64,000 nucleotides of DNA from Bin55 sp028819195 (GTDB lineage Bacteria; Pseudomonadota; Gammaproteobacteria; Pseudomonadales; Azotimanducaceae). A program made the translations under genes and the position numbers. Where the stretch lies: positions 434,001 to 498,000 of the forward strand of contig JAPPMF010000009.1 of assembly GCA_028819195.1 (NCBI GenBank), written 5' to 3'. How positions within the stretch are numbered: the first letter of the stretch is position 1; the number at the start of each line of letters is the position of its first letter. The notes under the pieces were generated by a model, which worked only from the letters and a program-made list of their open reading frames with translations, searched no databases and was not told the DNA's origin. Below, piece by piece: positions 56,394-64,000 of this stretch.

Positions 56394-57230
56394 CTAGGGA
56401 ATTTCTTGGTTTCGTATTTCAGCACCAACGTCAGTTACGTTACTAAAATCTCCGGGATCCACTTCTTCATACTGTTTCAACCCCAAGTACGGTCGTAAAA
56501 CCGATACTAACAAATAGGCTGGTCCGGTATCGATCAAAGCCACGACCAACTTAAACACATAACCAGAAGCGATCAGAACTATTAGCTGTGGCACTAAAGA
56601 ATGATCGGCATCTATCGGTAACGCTGCGCGTGCTAGGAAGTATGTAACCAAAATGACAGCTGTGGTATCGATCAACTGACTGACCAGTGTCGACCCATTA
56701 TTACGCAACCATAGATGTTTTCCTTTGGTCAATCTTTTCCAGAAATGAAATAAATGGACGTCGCAAAACTGCGCGGTGAGATACGCAACCATTGACGCTG
56801 TCATGATCGCAAACGTCATAGTTCGGATCTCAAAAAACACTGGTTCTCGACCAGCCGCGTCACGAACTACATTCCCTAATTGATCGAATTCGTCTGGATT
56901 AGCACCGGGTAACACTCCTCCGAGCCACAGAATGAAAATGATCCAAATATTCACGATGAATCCAACCCATACCATATCGGCGGCACGCTTTCTACCATAT
57001 AGCTCACTAATCAAATCAGTACATAGAAAAGTAATCGGGTAGGGCAAAATTCCGACCGCTACCTGTAGTGGTATTTTGAACTCCATTATCGAGAAAGAGA
57101 GATCCAACCATCGACTAATTCCTACTAGATTCAGCATAGCTAGGGAACCAAGAAAAATACCCGATAGTAACAGGAACACTCTTTGTCGCCGAATTCGATA
57201 CTTCTCTTCTAATCGATTAATTGTTACCAT
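56394..57230 (-). CDS. yhhQ: YhhQ-family transporter, probable queuosine precursor importer
   Basis: Integral membrane protein of 278 residues of the YhhQ/COG1738 family, which imports queuosine precursors such as preQ0 in E. coli. Seen are about six spans and the family segment ILPYPITFLCTDLISELYGR near residue 60, AQFCDVHLFHFWKRLT near 153 and LRNNGSTLVSQLIDTT near 176. It is longer than E. coli YhhQ (221) at both ends. Its start overlaps the end of the SDR gene by 7 nt, so it is part of the pterin-synthase operon. Confidence 0.87.
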   Translation of the reverse strand: MVTINRLEEKYRIRRQRVFLLLSGIFLGSLAMLNLVGISRWLDLSFSIMEFKIPLQVAVGILPYPITFLCTDLISELYGRKRAADMVWVGFIVNIWIIFILWLGGVLPGANPDEFDQLGNVVRDAAGREPVFFEIRTMTFAIMTASMVAYLTAQFCDVHLFHFWKRLTKGKHLWLRNNGSTLVSQLIDTTAVILVTYFLARAALPIDADHSLVPQLIVLIASGYVFKLVVALIDTGPAYLLVSVLRPYLGLKQYEEVDPGDFSNVTDVGAEIRNQEIP

Positions 57231-57925
57231 TCTTTTTGTCCTAAATTTGCATGAATGACACTACCATTGACAACAGGGTTTTGACCAACCCAAAAAATGG
57301 CTTCTGCGATTTCATCAGGTGATATTAGCCGTCCATAAGCTGTTCGTGCACCAAGTTGGACGAGGATTTCGTCAGGTGCGTTAGTACGCAGCATCTCCGT
57401 ATCGGTGAATCCCGGACAAATAGCTGCAACGTGGACATCAGGGTTCGTCAGATCTTGACATAATGATTTCATCATACCGAGTTGTCCATGTTTCGACGTG
57501 ACATAGGAAAATGTGTTCGAAACTGCTTTTTCTGACAAAGTCGACCCGACAAAAATAACACTTGAGTTTTTACCCATCTTCGGAATGATTAAGCGATTTA
57601 AGGTATTCGCAGCAATAACATTGACCTGTAGTATTGCGCGTAACGATTCATCGCTAGTATCTAGGGCATTATCTAGACTGAATTGCGCCGCGTTATGAAC
57701 TAAGTGAATCTCTTTGTCATTGTCTGCGTTGAAATGTTCCGTTATGACCAGTTCGATTACACTTTGTAGCTCATGACTGGATAAATCAGCAGGATAACTA
57801 TGCACTTGGTCAATTGGACAAAGACGACGCGAAAGATTGATCACTTCAAACTTCGCTCGCAAAAACCGTTCAGCAGTTGCTAAGCCAATTCCACTACTTG
57901 CGCCAGTGACTAATAAGTACTTCAT
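57224..57925 (-). CDS. Short-chain dehydrogenase/reductase in a pterin operon
   Basis: NAD(P)-dependent reductase of 233 residues. The cofactor loop VTGASSGIG is at residue 5, the NAA loop at about 79 (LVHNAAQ), and the catalytic Ser and YxxxK in VGSTLS and SYVTSKHG near 143. The ATG at 57925 forms an ATGA overlap with the upstream pterin-synthase gene, so I prefer it to the start 5 codons earlier. Context suggests a pterin reductase (sepiapterin- or dihydromonapterin-reductase-like), but the fold alone does not prove the substrate. Confidence 0.82.
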   Translation of the reverse strand: MKYLLVTGASSGIGLATAERFLRAKFEVINLSRRLCPIDQVHSYPADLSSHELQSVIELVITEHFNADNDKEIHLVHNAAQFSLDNALDTSDESLRAILQVNVIAANTLNRLIIPKMGKNSSVIFVGSTLSEKAVSNTFSYVTSKHGQLGMMKSLCQDLTNPDVHVAAICPGFTDTEMLRTNAPDEILVQLGARTAYGRLISPDEIAEAIFWVGQNPVVNGSVIHANLGQKEW

Positions 57926-58425
57926 TGTTGGTTTGACCAAGTTACTGTAGCGTGTTCACTCGGACCCGACGCAATCGACAAGGTAAATTGTTGTATTGGC
58001 ATCGAAATAAATCGAGAATCCTCGAGTAATTGTTGCATAAACCAACGCGCGAGTTCCTCCACAGTTACATTTCTAATATCAATCAGCATGACATCTTGCT
58101 TGCAGAGGAGCATAAATTTATCTGCGAGTGTTAGTCGGTAGTGTTCGGTTTCTTCCGAGATTTGAAGATAGGGCGACTGAGTAGGTATCAGTATATGTTC
58201 GTCTAATCGTTCGCAGTGTTCCGCTAGTATAGACTTCAATATGTTATAGTCGAAGCACAAACCATTATCGTTTATCGTTCCCGTGGCTACAGTACGAACT
58301 TGATAGTTATGACCGTGTAGATTCTCTCGACGGTTTTTAGAGAATATCGTGAAGTGAGCACAAGAAAAGTGCAACGATTCCTTGTGTACTTTAATTTGGA
58401 CGGATTCTAGGGTGCTCGGTTTCAC
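57922..58425 (-). CDS. 6-pyruvoyl-tetrahydropterin synthase family protein with ExxHGH motif (PTPS-III-like)
   Basis: A 167-residue protein of the PTPS/QueD family. The zinc ligands H24 (CAHF), H37 and H39 (LHGH) are present, as is the DYNILK segment near 75 and LDEHILIP near 91. Where QueD carries its catalytic Cys four residues before the first His of HGH, this protein has Arg33; it has Glu34 in an E-x-x-H-G-H arrangement. From what I know of the family, that motif marks PTPS-III enzymes that stand in for dihydroneopterin aldolase (FolB) in folate synthesis. QueD in queuosine synthesis remains possible because a YhhQ-like gene follows. It is first in a three-gene coupled operon. Confidence 0.75.
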   Translation of the reverse strand: MKPSTLESVQIKVHKESLHFSCAHFTIFSKNRRENLHGHNYQVRTVATGTINDNGLCFDYNILKSILAEHCERLDEHILIPTQSPYLQISEETEHYRLTLADKFMLLCKQDVMLIDIRNVTVEELARWFMQQLLEDSRFISMPIQQFTLSIASGPSEHATVTWSNQQ

Positions 58426-58533
58426 GGTTTGATGGTTTATAGCAAGTAATGGTTGATCTTTGACTATTTCTTGAGAACGATTGACTTCATTTCAACCTAT
58501 AGAGTGTGCGAGAGAATCTTAACATTGACTTCC

Positions 58534-59316
58534 TTAAACCATGCTCAAGGATAAAGACCTAAAACGATTGTTGATCTCCAAGTTTAATTCACCCCCTTCA
58601 ACTCGGAAGCAGTCTAGCAGGGTATCGTAGATATCGCCACATCCAATGAAATTCCAAAATCCTTCAGCAACCTTGAGTTCTTGTTCAATATCGATCGTGC
58701 TTTGTACCGTCCACCGTTGATAGGGTTTAGGCTCATAGGGATTGTAAGGGATACCAGCGAATGTATGAATGTCCGCCTCAGGGTTCTTCGCAAGATATAT
58801 TGCAACCCAATCAAGTAAAGTACGTTTTATTTCCTTAAATCCACCGATATTGGGTTTTGCAGTTTTGATATCACAGAGATAAACAGTTCCACTTTGGTTT
58901 TCTAAAAACAAATCAGCCCGTACAGGTTTTAACGACTTCATTTTTCCTGACTGACAAACGGCCCGAATCCGTTTGATGTCAGAGAACTTATCAGGTACGG
59001 TGGTTTTCATACTAAGTTCATTGAGTATGTCTTGTATTACTATTTGTGCCTGACTGCTGATTTGAGTACCAACCTCATATTCTCGGATGGCGCGAAAATT
59101 TTTGTCCGCGATCAAATGAGCTATTGGTTCAAATATCTTGGTTCCAAAGGAGGTGTTTAAAGAGTGAATGAAAGAAAATAAAGCCAATCGGTCATGGCCG
59201 ATTAGACGAGAATGAAACGGCATATGCCGAGTCTCTGGCGAGTATGCTTCAAGTTTTTTGAGGAGGCAATCTCGAATAATTTGTTTGACTTGTTCTTGTA
59301 CTTTCGCCGATAACAT
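58534..59316 (-). CDS. TdeIII-type type II restriction endonuclease
   Basis: A 260-residue nuclease that I recognise as the TdeIII family. Family stretches include MPFHSRLIGHDRLALFSFIH from residue 32, KIFEPIAHLIA near 60 and the late AGIPYNPYEPKPYQRWT. A PD-(D/E)xK-like centre is visible as D135, then D149-I-K151. It begins 4 nt after the stop of the methyltransferase gene, with a GAAGGAAAG site inside that gene, the usual M-then-R order that protects the host first. The recognition sequence cannot be read from the protein. Confidence 0.85.
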   Translation of the reverse strand: MLSAKVQEQVKQIIRDCLLKKLEAYSPETRHMPFHSRLIGHDRLALFSFIHSLNTSFGTKIFEPIAHLIADKNFRAIREYEVGTQISSQAQIVIQDILNELSMKTTVPDKFSDIKRIRAVCQSGKMKSLKPVRADLFLENQSGTVYLCDIKTAKPNIGGFKEIKRTLLDWVAIYLAKNPEADIHTFAGIPYNPYEPKPYQRWTVQSTIDIEQELKVAEGFWNFIGCGDIYDTLLDCFRVEGGELNLEINNRFRSLSLSMV

Positions 59317-59320
59317 TGAT

Positions 59321-60910
59321 CTATCTTTCCTTCAAGTGAAAAACTGTTTCAGAATAAGCTCTTCCTCGATCCTTTTCAACTCGATTTAAAACAGGACGTT
59401 TGAAAGTATTGACAATTTGCATATGAGCTAGATCTGCGATTTGTGGATAAAGGTCATATTTGTCGTTAGCTACAAGAAACACGTCGTAATCAGTTTGAAA
59501 AAATTTCTTGTTGAACCGGAGTACTTCGGCAATTCCTGCCACGTACGAGTCGCGCGCTAACTTGCTCTGACCGCGTTTAAGTGAGCCAATCTCGGACTGA
59601 TCGTCGCGTTCAATTTCCAACAATTCATAAGCGTATGCATGCTGCTCGTGATAGTCAATCATTCCAACATAAGGGGGACTGGTAAAAATGCCACGAAATT
59701 TTTGTTGCGCTACCAAATTTTCCAGAGAAGTGTTGAACGATGATAATTGTCCGATAAGGTCGAGCTCGCGACTATCGCCGTGTAGACAAATTTGATGCGT
59801 GTTTGTGCGCTTGTGGTCGAATTCTTGTAACCGTCGTAAGGTGTCTATCGAGTATCTCTTCCACCAGTTGAGAATTGTAAGTGGGGGTTTACATATCTTA
59901 TGGTGCTTTCGGCAATAGTAAGGAGCATGAACAGGAGTTTTTAGAGTACCGAGGTCTGCATGACTCGTGGCTCTACTCGAGCGAACCGTCCTACTCAAAA
60001 TTACTCCCAGAATATTCCATAGTTTCTTTTCTCGGTACGGCTGCATTCGCTCGGTTAGGTATTCAACTTCTTTGCGGGCCGGAACGAGCAACCAAGTGTC
60101 CAAAAATCCTTTAGGTTTGTTCGGAACTAATTCAATTTCATATTGCTTAACTAGTTTTGTGAACTGAATTAAAAATTCTTTTTCTTTAGATTTAGAAAAA
60201 GAAACTTTTTCGTTGGTATTCTCTACTTGTGTTTTAGAACCAAAGTTGCGCGCATTAAACTCAGACAGAAGATAGTTCAGTTCGGTGCCAAATCCCCGAG
60301 CAGACTGATTTTTCTCAAGTTGTAGAAAGTGTTCTAAGTCGCTCGTCAATTCTAGTAATGTAGACGACAGTTGACTCAGTTCGTATTGCGCGATTTTTGT
60401 ATTCGCGATAACGCAATTGAAAGCAGATACGTCTACACCGACGGCATGTATACCAAGTTCGTTAGCTTGAACCAAGGTTGTTCCACTACCACAAAAAGGA
60501 TCCAACACAACGTCCCCAGGGCGAAAATAGACTTCTCTTTTGTATTGATCGGTGTGCTCATCTAAAAAATATTCGACCAGTTGCGGGATGAACTTTCCCT
60601 TGTAGGGATGTAACCGATGGACGTGTTTAGTCCGTTCCTTTTCTCGGTATTGATTAAATGACAACTGCCAGTTTAAGTCGTCGCCTAGTTCATGTTTCCA
60701 TTGCTGTTCTTTATTGATGGAATCGTAGTATTTTTTCAGTTCGGTTTTATCAACATATGGACGACCATCTACACCAACTGGACGAATTCGTCCATATTGG
60801 ATGAGATACGAGATGTTTTCGATGGAAATCGATCGCCGTGTGTAGTCCGACGCCCAATTCGCGGCTTGTGCGACATTGATGAGGTTTTGATCTGATTCTT
60901 TGAAAAGCAA
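59321..60910 (-). CDS. DNA methyltransferase of the TdeIII-type restriction-modification system
   Basis: A 529-residue modification enzyme. The N-terminal 60 residues look like a helix-turn-helix of MerR/excisionase style (ISIENISYLIQYGRIRPVG). HRLHPYKGKFIPQLVEYFLD precedes the AdoMet loop LDPFCGSGTTLVQANELG near residue 135, and the catalytic SPPY box is near 408, which suggests an N4-cytosine enzyme with motif I first. The TTG at 60910 has no clear binding site. It is cotranscribed with the endonuclease. The pair sits in a seam between the pterin operon and the tRNA cluster, typical of a transferred unit. Confidence 0.87.
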   Translation of the reverse strand: MLFKESDQNLINVAQAANWASDYTRRSISIENISYLIQYGRIRPVGVDGRPYVDKTELKKYYDSINKEQQWKHELGDDLNWQLSFNQYREKERTKHVHRLHPYKGKFIPQLVEYFLDEHTDQYKREVYFRPGDVVLDPFCGSGTTLVQANELGIHAVGVDVSAFNCVIANTKIAQYELSQLSSTLLELTSDLEHFLQLEKNQSARGFGTELNYLLSEFNARNFGSKTQVENTNEKVSFSKSKEKEFLIQFTKLVKQYEIELVPNKPKGFLDTWLLVPARKEVEYLTERMQPYREKKLWNILGVILSRTVRSSRATSHADLGTLKTPVHAPYYCRKHHKICKPPLTILNWWKRYSIDTLRRLQEFDHKRTNTHQICLHGDSRELDLIGQLSSFNTSLENLVAQQKFRGIFTSPPYVGMIDYHEQHAYAYELLEIERDDQSEIGSLKRGQSKLARDSYVAGIAEVLRFNKKFFQTDYDVFLVANDKYDLYPQIADLAHMQIVNTFKRPVLNRVEKDRGRAYSETVFHLKER

Positions 60911-61030
60911 AGGATTTTTGAGAAGCAGTATGTCGTTGAAAATTTTGCATACTTCAAATTAGTTGTGCATGAATTGACGAACTGAGCATATCCAAAACTC
61001 TCTTCATTTGACGTGGTACCCAACAGAATT

Positions 61031-61180
61031 ATCTCGTACTCAATCATTTATCACTTGCTTTCTTGGAGCAACACCGGAGATTTAGTCTACGATCCGTTCC
61101 TTGATTCGGGCACAACTGCTGTGATGGCAACTTGAACCGACGGGAGCGAGGTAAACGAACAGTATTGCGAGATATCGTAA
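61031..61180 (+). pseudogene. Decayed DNA methyltransferase C-terminal fragment
   Basis: One plus-strand frame reads HLLSWSNTGDLVYDPFLDSG from 61052, then TTAVMAT, an in-frame TGA (61133-61135), and later YCEIS before a TAA (61178-61180). This is the AdoMet motif I region and following helix and strand of a beta-type methyltransferase (intact family members read SWSNPGD...DPFxGSGTT...GCEIS). The glycine of the FxGSG loop has become Asp, a stop interrupts the frame and no N-terminal part remains. The intact restriction-modification genes start just to its left on the other strand. Confidence 0.72.
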
Positions 61181-61435
61181 CAGGGTTTGTTGATACAAAC
61201 GCTACCATCAATGACAAAATGCTAGCGTGTCAAATTCGAACCGTAAATCGGTCTATTTTGGACCGCGGACCAGTTCTGGATTCCAATCGCCGTACAACCT
61301 TATCTAGAGGTTAACCGTCATGTCGATAAAATTTCACACTTACATCTGAGAAGATCAAGTGGTCAATGTTGCTGATCTGTAGTGGTTAGGTTTATCGTGC
61401 ACGTAATCTGGAAAGCTTCTCGGTATGAACAGTAA
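61181..61435 (+). other. Spacer between methyltransferase remnant and tRNA cluster
   Basis: No gene is supported here. A 60-codon plus-strand open frame at 61132-61314 overlaps the methyltransferase remnant in another frame and is probably chance. The tRNA operon promoter should lie in the last 100 nt, but no close -35/-10 pair stands out. Confidence 0.5.
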
Positions 61436-61520
61436 GGAGGGGTTCCCGAGTGGCCAAAGGGATCAGACTGTAAATCTGACGTCTACGACTTCGGAGGTTC
61501 GAATCCTCCCCCCTCCACCA
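61436..61520 (+). tRNA. tRNA-Tyr (anticodon GTA)
   Basis: Class II tRNA with a long variable arm; acceptor GGAGGGG/CCCCTCC, anticodon loop CTGTAAA, T loop TTCGAAT, encoded CCA. First tRNA of the conserved Tyr-Gly-Thr-(tuf)-Trp cluster. Confidence 0.96.
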
Positions 61521-61573
61521 CAACGATACGTCAATTTTCTTACGAGATTAACGAGTAGTGAAGAACAAATTTG

Positions 61574-61647
61574 CGGGCATTGTTTAGTGGTAGAACCTCA
61601 GCCTTCCAAGCTGATGGCGCGGGTTCGATTCCCGCTGCCCGCACCAT
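61574..61647 (+). tRNA. tRNA-Gly (anticodon TCC)
   Basis: Acceptor GCGGGCA/TGCCCGC, anticodon loop CTTCCAA, T loop TTCGATT, encoded CCA. Reads GGA and GGG. Confidence 0.96.
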
Positions 61648-61694
61648 TGTTTTTGAATAAAAGTAAAATATAGCGCTCGATTCGCGAATACATT

Positions 61695-61770
61695 GCTCAC
61701 ATAGCTCAGCCGGTAGAGCGCTTCCTTGGTAAGGAAGAGGTCATCGGTTCAAGTCCGATTGTGAGCACCA
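61695..61770 (+). tRNA. tRNA-Thr (anticodon GGT)
   Basis: Acceptor GCTCACA/TGTGAGC, anticodon loop TTGGTAA, T loop TTCAAGT, encoded CCA. In most gammaproteobacteria a tuf gene follows directly; here only 130 nt separate it from tRNA-Trp. Confidence 0.96.
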
Positions 61771-61900
61771 ACCACAAGATGTCACAAGACTGTTCATCGA
61801 TTAACGTCGAGTAGTCATTTATCAAATTAAGAGGATAACTACTGGGATACACAACGTTGTAGCGGACACGAATGAACAACTTCACGTTCGTATCCAACCT

Positions 61901-61976
61901 AGGCCAGTAGCTCAATTGGCAGAGCGGCGGTCTCCAAAACCGCAGGTTGGGGGTTCGATGCCCTCCTGGCCTGCCA
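61901..61976 (+). tRNA. tRNA-Trp (anticodon CCA)
   Basis: Acceptor AGGCCAG/CTGGCCT, anticodon loop CTCCAAA, T loop TTCGATG, encoded CCA. Precedes secE by 45 nt, the conserved arrangement. Confidence 0.96.
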
Positions 61977-62021
61977 TTTTTACATAAACGTGTCTTGATC
62001 AGTACGGAGGTACACACAAAC

Positions 62022-62402
62022 TTGGTAACATCAACGAGTAAAGAGAAAAATACGACCAGTATTCGGGACCGTGTGGTCTGGTGGGTCGTGTTTGCAATCG
62101 TTGCCGCGGGGATCTGGGGGAATTCGTACTACCGTGAAGATTTAGCAGTTTACATCCGCGCCTTAGCGTTAATCGGCCTCGCTGTGTTAGCCGGTTTTTT
62201 GCTCTTTCAAACTGAACGTGGTCGAAATCTATGGATCTTAATAAGAGATGCACGTTCTGAGTTACGGCGCGTAATTTGGCCAAATCGACAAGAAACCTTA
62301 CAAACCACTCTGATTGTGTTAGTGATGGTCATGATATTTGCGCTAATCTTATGGATGTTGGATTCCGGCTTGTCGTTCTTAACCACATTACTATTGAACT
62401 AA
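62022..62402 (+). CDS. secE: Preprotein translocase subunit SecE
   Basis: Essential stabilising subunit of SecYEG. I chose the TTG at 62022, preceded by CGGAGG (62005-62010); the open frame extends further upstream, but only into tRNA-Trp. The 126 residues have three membrane spans like E. coli SecE (WWVVFAIVAAGIWGN, ALALIGLAVLAGFLLF, LIVLVMVMIFALILWML), with the conserved SELRRVIWPNRQETLQTT hinge near residue 80. nusG follows after 4 nt. Confidence 0.94.
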   Translation: MVTSTSKEKNTTSIRDRVVWWVVFAIVAAGIWGNSYYREDLAVYIRALALIGLAVLAGFLLFQTERGRNLWILIRDARSELRRVIWPNRQETLQTTLIVLVMVMIFALILWMLDSGLSFLTTLLLN

Positions 62403-62406
62403 ACCG

Positions 62407-62970
62407 ATGACAGAAGTACAAACCGCCGCCGAGATTAAACTCAAACATTGGTACGTTATCAATGCCTATTCGGGTTATGAAAAGAAAGTGGCCGAAATGC
62501 TTAAAGAAAAGATTGAACAGTCTGACCACAAGGACTGCTTTGGCGAAGTACTAGTACCGGCGGAAGAAGTTGTCGAAATGAAAGCCGGACAGACTCGGCG
62601 CCGAGAACGAAAATTCTTTCCCGGATACATCCTTGTACATATGGAAATGAACGATACAACTTGGCAAATCGTGAACTCTACACCACGCATAAAAGGATTT
62701 GTAGGTGGTAAAAAAGATAAACCAATTCCAATCTCCCAAGAGGAAGCAAAAGCTATTTTGGATAGAATACAGCAAGGGAACGATAGCACGACACCTCAAG
62801 CTTTGTTCAGTGCAGGGGAAATCGTGCGGATTATTGACGGACCTTTCGTAGACTTTAACGGCCTCGTTGAAGAAGTGAATTACGAGAAAAGCCGTCTTGT
62901 TGTATCAGTAACAATATTCGGTCGATCGACACCAGTTGAACTCGACTTTGTACAAGTCGAGAAGGGATAA
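62407..62970 (+). CDS. nusG: Transcription termination/antitermination factor NusG
   Basis: Binds RNA polymerase and couples transcription to Rho and ribosomes. The 187 residues comprise the NGN domain (HWYVINAYSGYEKKVAEML near residue 13, FFPGYILVHMEMND near 71) and the C-terminal KOW domain (GEIVRIIDGPFVDFNGLVEE near 137). The secE-nusG-rplK-rplA order is universal among bacteria. Confidence 0.97.
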   Translation: MTEVQTAAEIKLKHWYVINAYSGYEKKVAEMLKEKIEQSDHKDCFGEVLVPAEEVVEMKAGQTRRRERKFFPGYILVHMEMNDTTWQIVNSTPRIKGFVGGKKDKPIPISQEEAKAILDRIQQGNDSTTPQALFSAGEIVRIIDGPFVDFNGLVEEVNYEKSRLVVSVTIFGRSTPVELDFVQVEKG

Positions 62971-63033
62971 TGTATTTCCACAAGTCTGCATGTGCATGAT
63001 TGCATGCACGTGAGGTAGGTTTAGTACTTTTTT

Positions 63034-63471
63034 ATGGCAAAGAAGATAGCTACAGTCATTAAATTGCAAGTGCCCGCAGGACAGGCGAGTCCTGCTCCGC
63101 CAGTTGGACCAGCACTGGGACAACACGGTATCAATATTGTTGAATTCACGAAGTCTTTTAATGCAAAAACACAAAAGATGGAAGCAGGCATGCCAATTCC
63201 TTGTGTGATTACTGTCTATACTGACCGAAGTTTCACATATATTACTAAGAGTCCACCAGCATCAGTACTCATCCGAAAGGCGGCCGGATTAGAAAAAGGT
63301 AGCGGGCGACCCAATACGGAAAAAGTGGGACAAGTTACGCGCGCACAGTTAGAAGAAATTGCCAAACTAAAGGATCCAGATCTGACCGCGGCGGACATGG
63401 ATGCCGCGGTTCGTACTTTAGCCGGTAGTGCCCGTAGCGCCGGTATTGAAGTGGAGGGAATTCATGGCTAA
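63034..63471 (+). CDS. rplK: 50S ribosomal protein L11
   Basis: L11 forms the GTPase-associated stalk base on 23S rRNA. The 145 residues include KLQVPAGQASPAPPVGPALG near residue 11, VITVYTDRSFTYI near 59 and the C-terminal RNA-binding domain with AGSARSAGIEV. The start of rplA overlaps its end by 8 nt. L1-mediated autoregulation of this operon is likely but not read from the sequence. Confidence 0.97.
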   Translation: MAKKIATVIKLQVPAGQASPAPPVGPALGQHGINIVEFTKSFNAKTQKMEAGMPIPCVITVYTDRSFTYITKSPPASVLIRKAAGLEKGSGRPNTEKVGQVTRAQLEEIAKLKDPDLTAADMDAAVRTLAGSARSAGIEVEGIHG

Positions 63472-64000
63472 ACTTTCAAAACGTCGTCGCATCGCAAACG
63501 AAAAAATCGATAACGCACGTCGGTATCCATTAGAAGAGGCTGTAGAGTTTCTTAATGAATTGGCGAAGACGTCAAAGTTTCGCGAATCACTCGATGTCGC
63601 AATCAATTTGGGTATTGATCCGCGTCGGTCCGATCAAATCGTACGTGGAGCTACGACATTACCTCATAGCATCGGTAAAGAGATTAGAGTTGCCGTGTTT
63701 GCCGATGGCGATCAGGCGAAAGCAGCTGAAAAAGCCGGTGCTGATATAGTGGGTTTAGAAGATCTCGCAGAGCAAGTCAAGAAAGGTAATTTGGGCTTCG
63801 ATGTGGTCTTAGCTACACCTGATAGTATGAAAGTGTTAGGACCGCTTGGCAGAATCTTAGGACCGCGAGGTTTGATGCCCAATGTAAAAACCGGTACCGT
63901 AACCAACGACATGGCGGTCGCCGTCAAAAACGCGAAGTCGGGACAAGTTCAATTTCGCGCTGATCGCGGTGGTGTGGTTCATGGTTGTATCGGTCAGGTT
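63464..64000 (+). CDS. rplA: 50S ribosomal protein L1 (5' part, runs off the window)
   Basis: The ATG at 63464 (MAKLSKRRRIANEKI) follows a GGAGGGAA site and overlaps rplK by 8 nt. 179 codons are visible of the usual 230 or so. Family segments are RESLDVAINLGIDPRRSDQI near residue 40, the GPLGRILGPRGLMPN box near 127 and KSGQVQFRADRGGVVHGCIG at the edge. L1 binds 23S rRNA at the E-site stalk and commonly represses translation of its own operon. Confidence 0.96.
   Translation, partial: MAKLSKRRRIANEKIDNARRYPLEEAVEFLNELAKTSKFRESLDVAINLGIDPRRSDQIVRGATTLPHSIGKEIRVAVFADGDQAKAAEKAGADIVGLEDLAEQVKKGNLGFDVVLATPDSMKVLGPLGRILGPRGLMPNVKTGTVTNDMAVAVKNAKSGQVQFRADRGGVVHGCIGQV

Noticed and set aside
61132..61314. 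60-codon plus-strand open frame before the tRNA cluster
   Set aside because: It overlaps the methyltransferase remnant in another frame and has no family features.

Overview
The window is a dense stretch of gammaproteobacterial chromosome with moderate-to-low GC (by eye in the low-to-mid 40s %) and frequent GTG or TTG starts. The block orders rplM-rpsI-petABC-sspAB, dolP/lpoA/rsmI/rnpB, rsmH to ftsZ (dcw cluster), secA/yacG/pilD, nadC/ampD, aceEF, groSL and tRNA(Tyr-Gly-Thr-Trp)-secE-nusG-rplKA are all arrangements familiar from Gammaproteobacteria. The cell should be Gram-negative (LpoA, DolP, an outer-membrane barrel protein, meso-DAP-type MurE), respire through a bc1 complex and have pyruvate dehydrogenase. 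Species cannot be told from the sequence.

Layout: 167-4885 ribosomal proteins, cytochrome bc1 and stringent starvation proteins. 5029-9003 an accessory insert with a secreted trypsin-like protease carrying three C-terminal beta repeats and a DNA methyltransferase fused to a GIY-YIG-like nuclease domain. 9104-12681 dolP, lpoA, rsmI and RNase P RNA. 12712-13689 an unknown exported protein. 13968-26498 a stripped-down division and wall cluster (rsmH ftsL ftsI murE mraY murD ftsW murC ftsQ ftsA ftsZ) in which mraZ, murF, murG and ddl are absent although the remaining genes are tightly joined. 26563-31131 a giant fibronectin-III/cadherin-like protein ending in an outer-membrane barrel. 31384-35610 dciA, secA, yacG, pilD. 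35712-37280 tRNA-Thr, nadC, ampD. 37395-42568 aceEF, a glutathione transferase and a cobalamin adenosyltransferase. 42587-46210 ampG and a CIRCE-controlled groSL with terminator. 46211-47107 has no gene I can support. 47108-56199 a five-gene minus-strand run joining an ABC ATPase, an ABC permease/M1-like protein, an RND adaptor and an RND pump with a small DUF1428 protein. 56394-58425 a pterin-synthase homologue, an SDR and a YhhQ-like transporter. 58534-60910 a TdeIII-type restriction-modification pair, beside a decayed methyltransferase fragment. 61436-64000 four tRNAs, secE, nusG, rplK and the start of rplA, with the usual tuf gene missing from between tRNA-Thr and tRNA-Trp.

The conserved blocks serve translation, respiration, wall synthesis and division, secretion and protein folding. 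The accessory genes sit at the seams between those blocks. The most notable points are the gene losses from the dcw cluster and tRNA-tuf locus, head-to-head overlapping or nearly overlapping starts (lpoA/rsmI, nadC/ampD), the methyltransferase-nuclease fusion, the mixed ABC/RND export operon and the pterin synthase carrying an ExxHGH motif.
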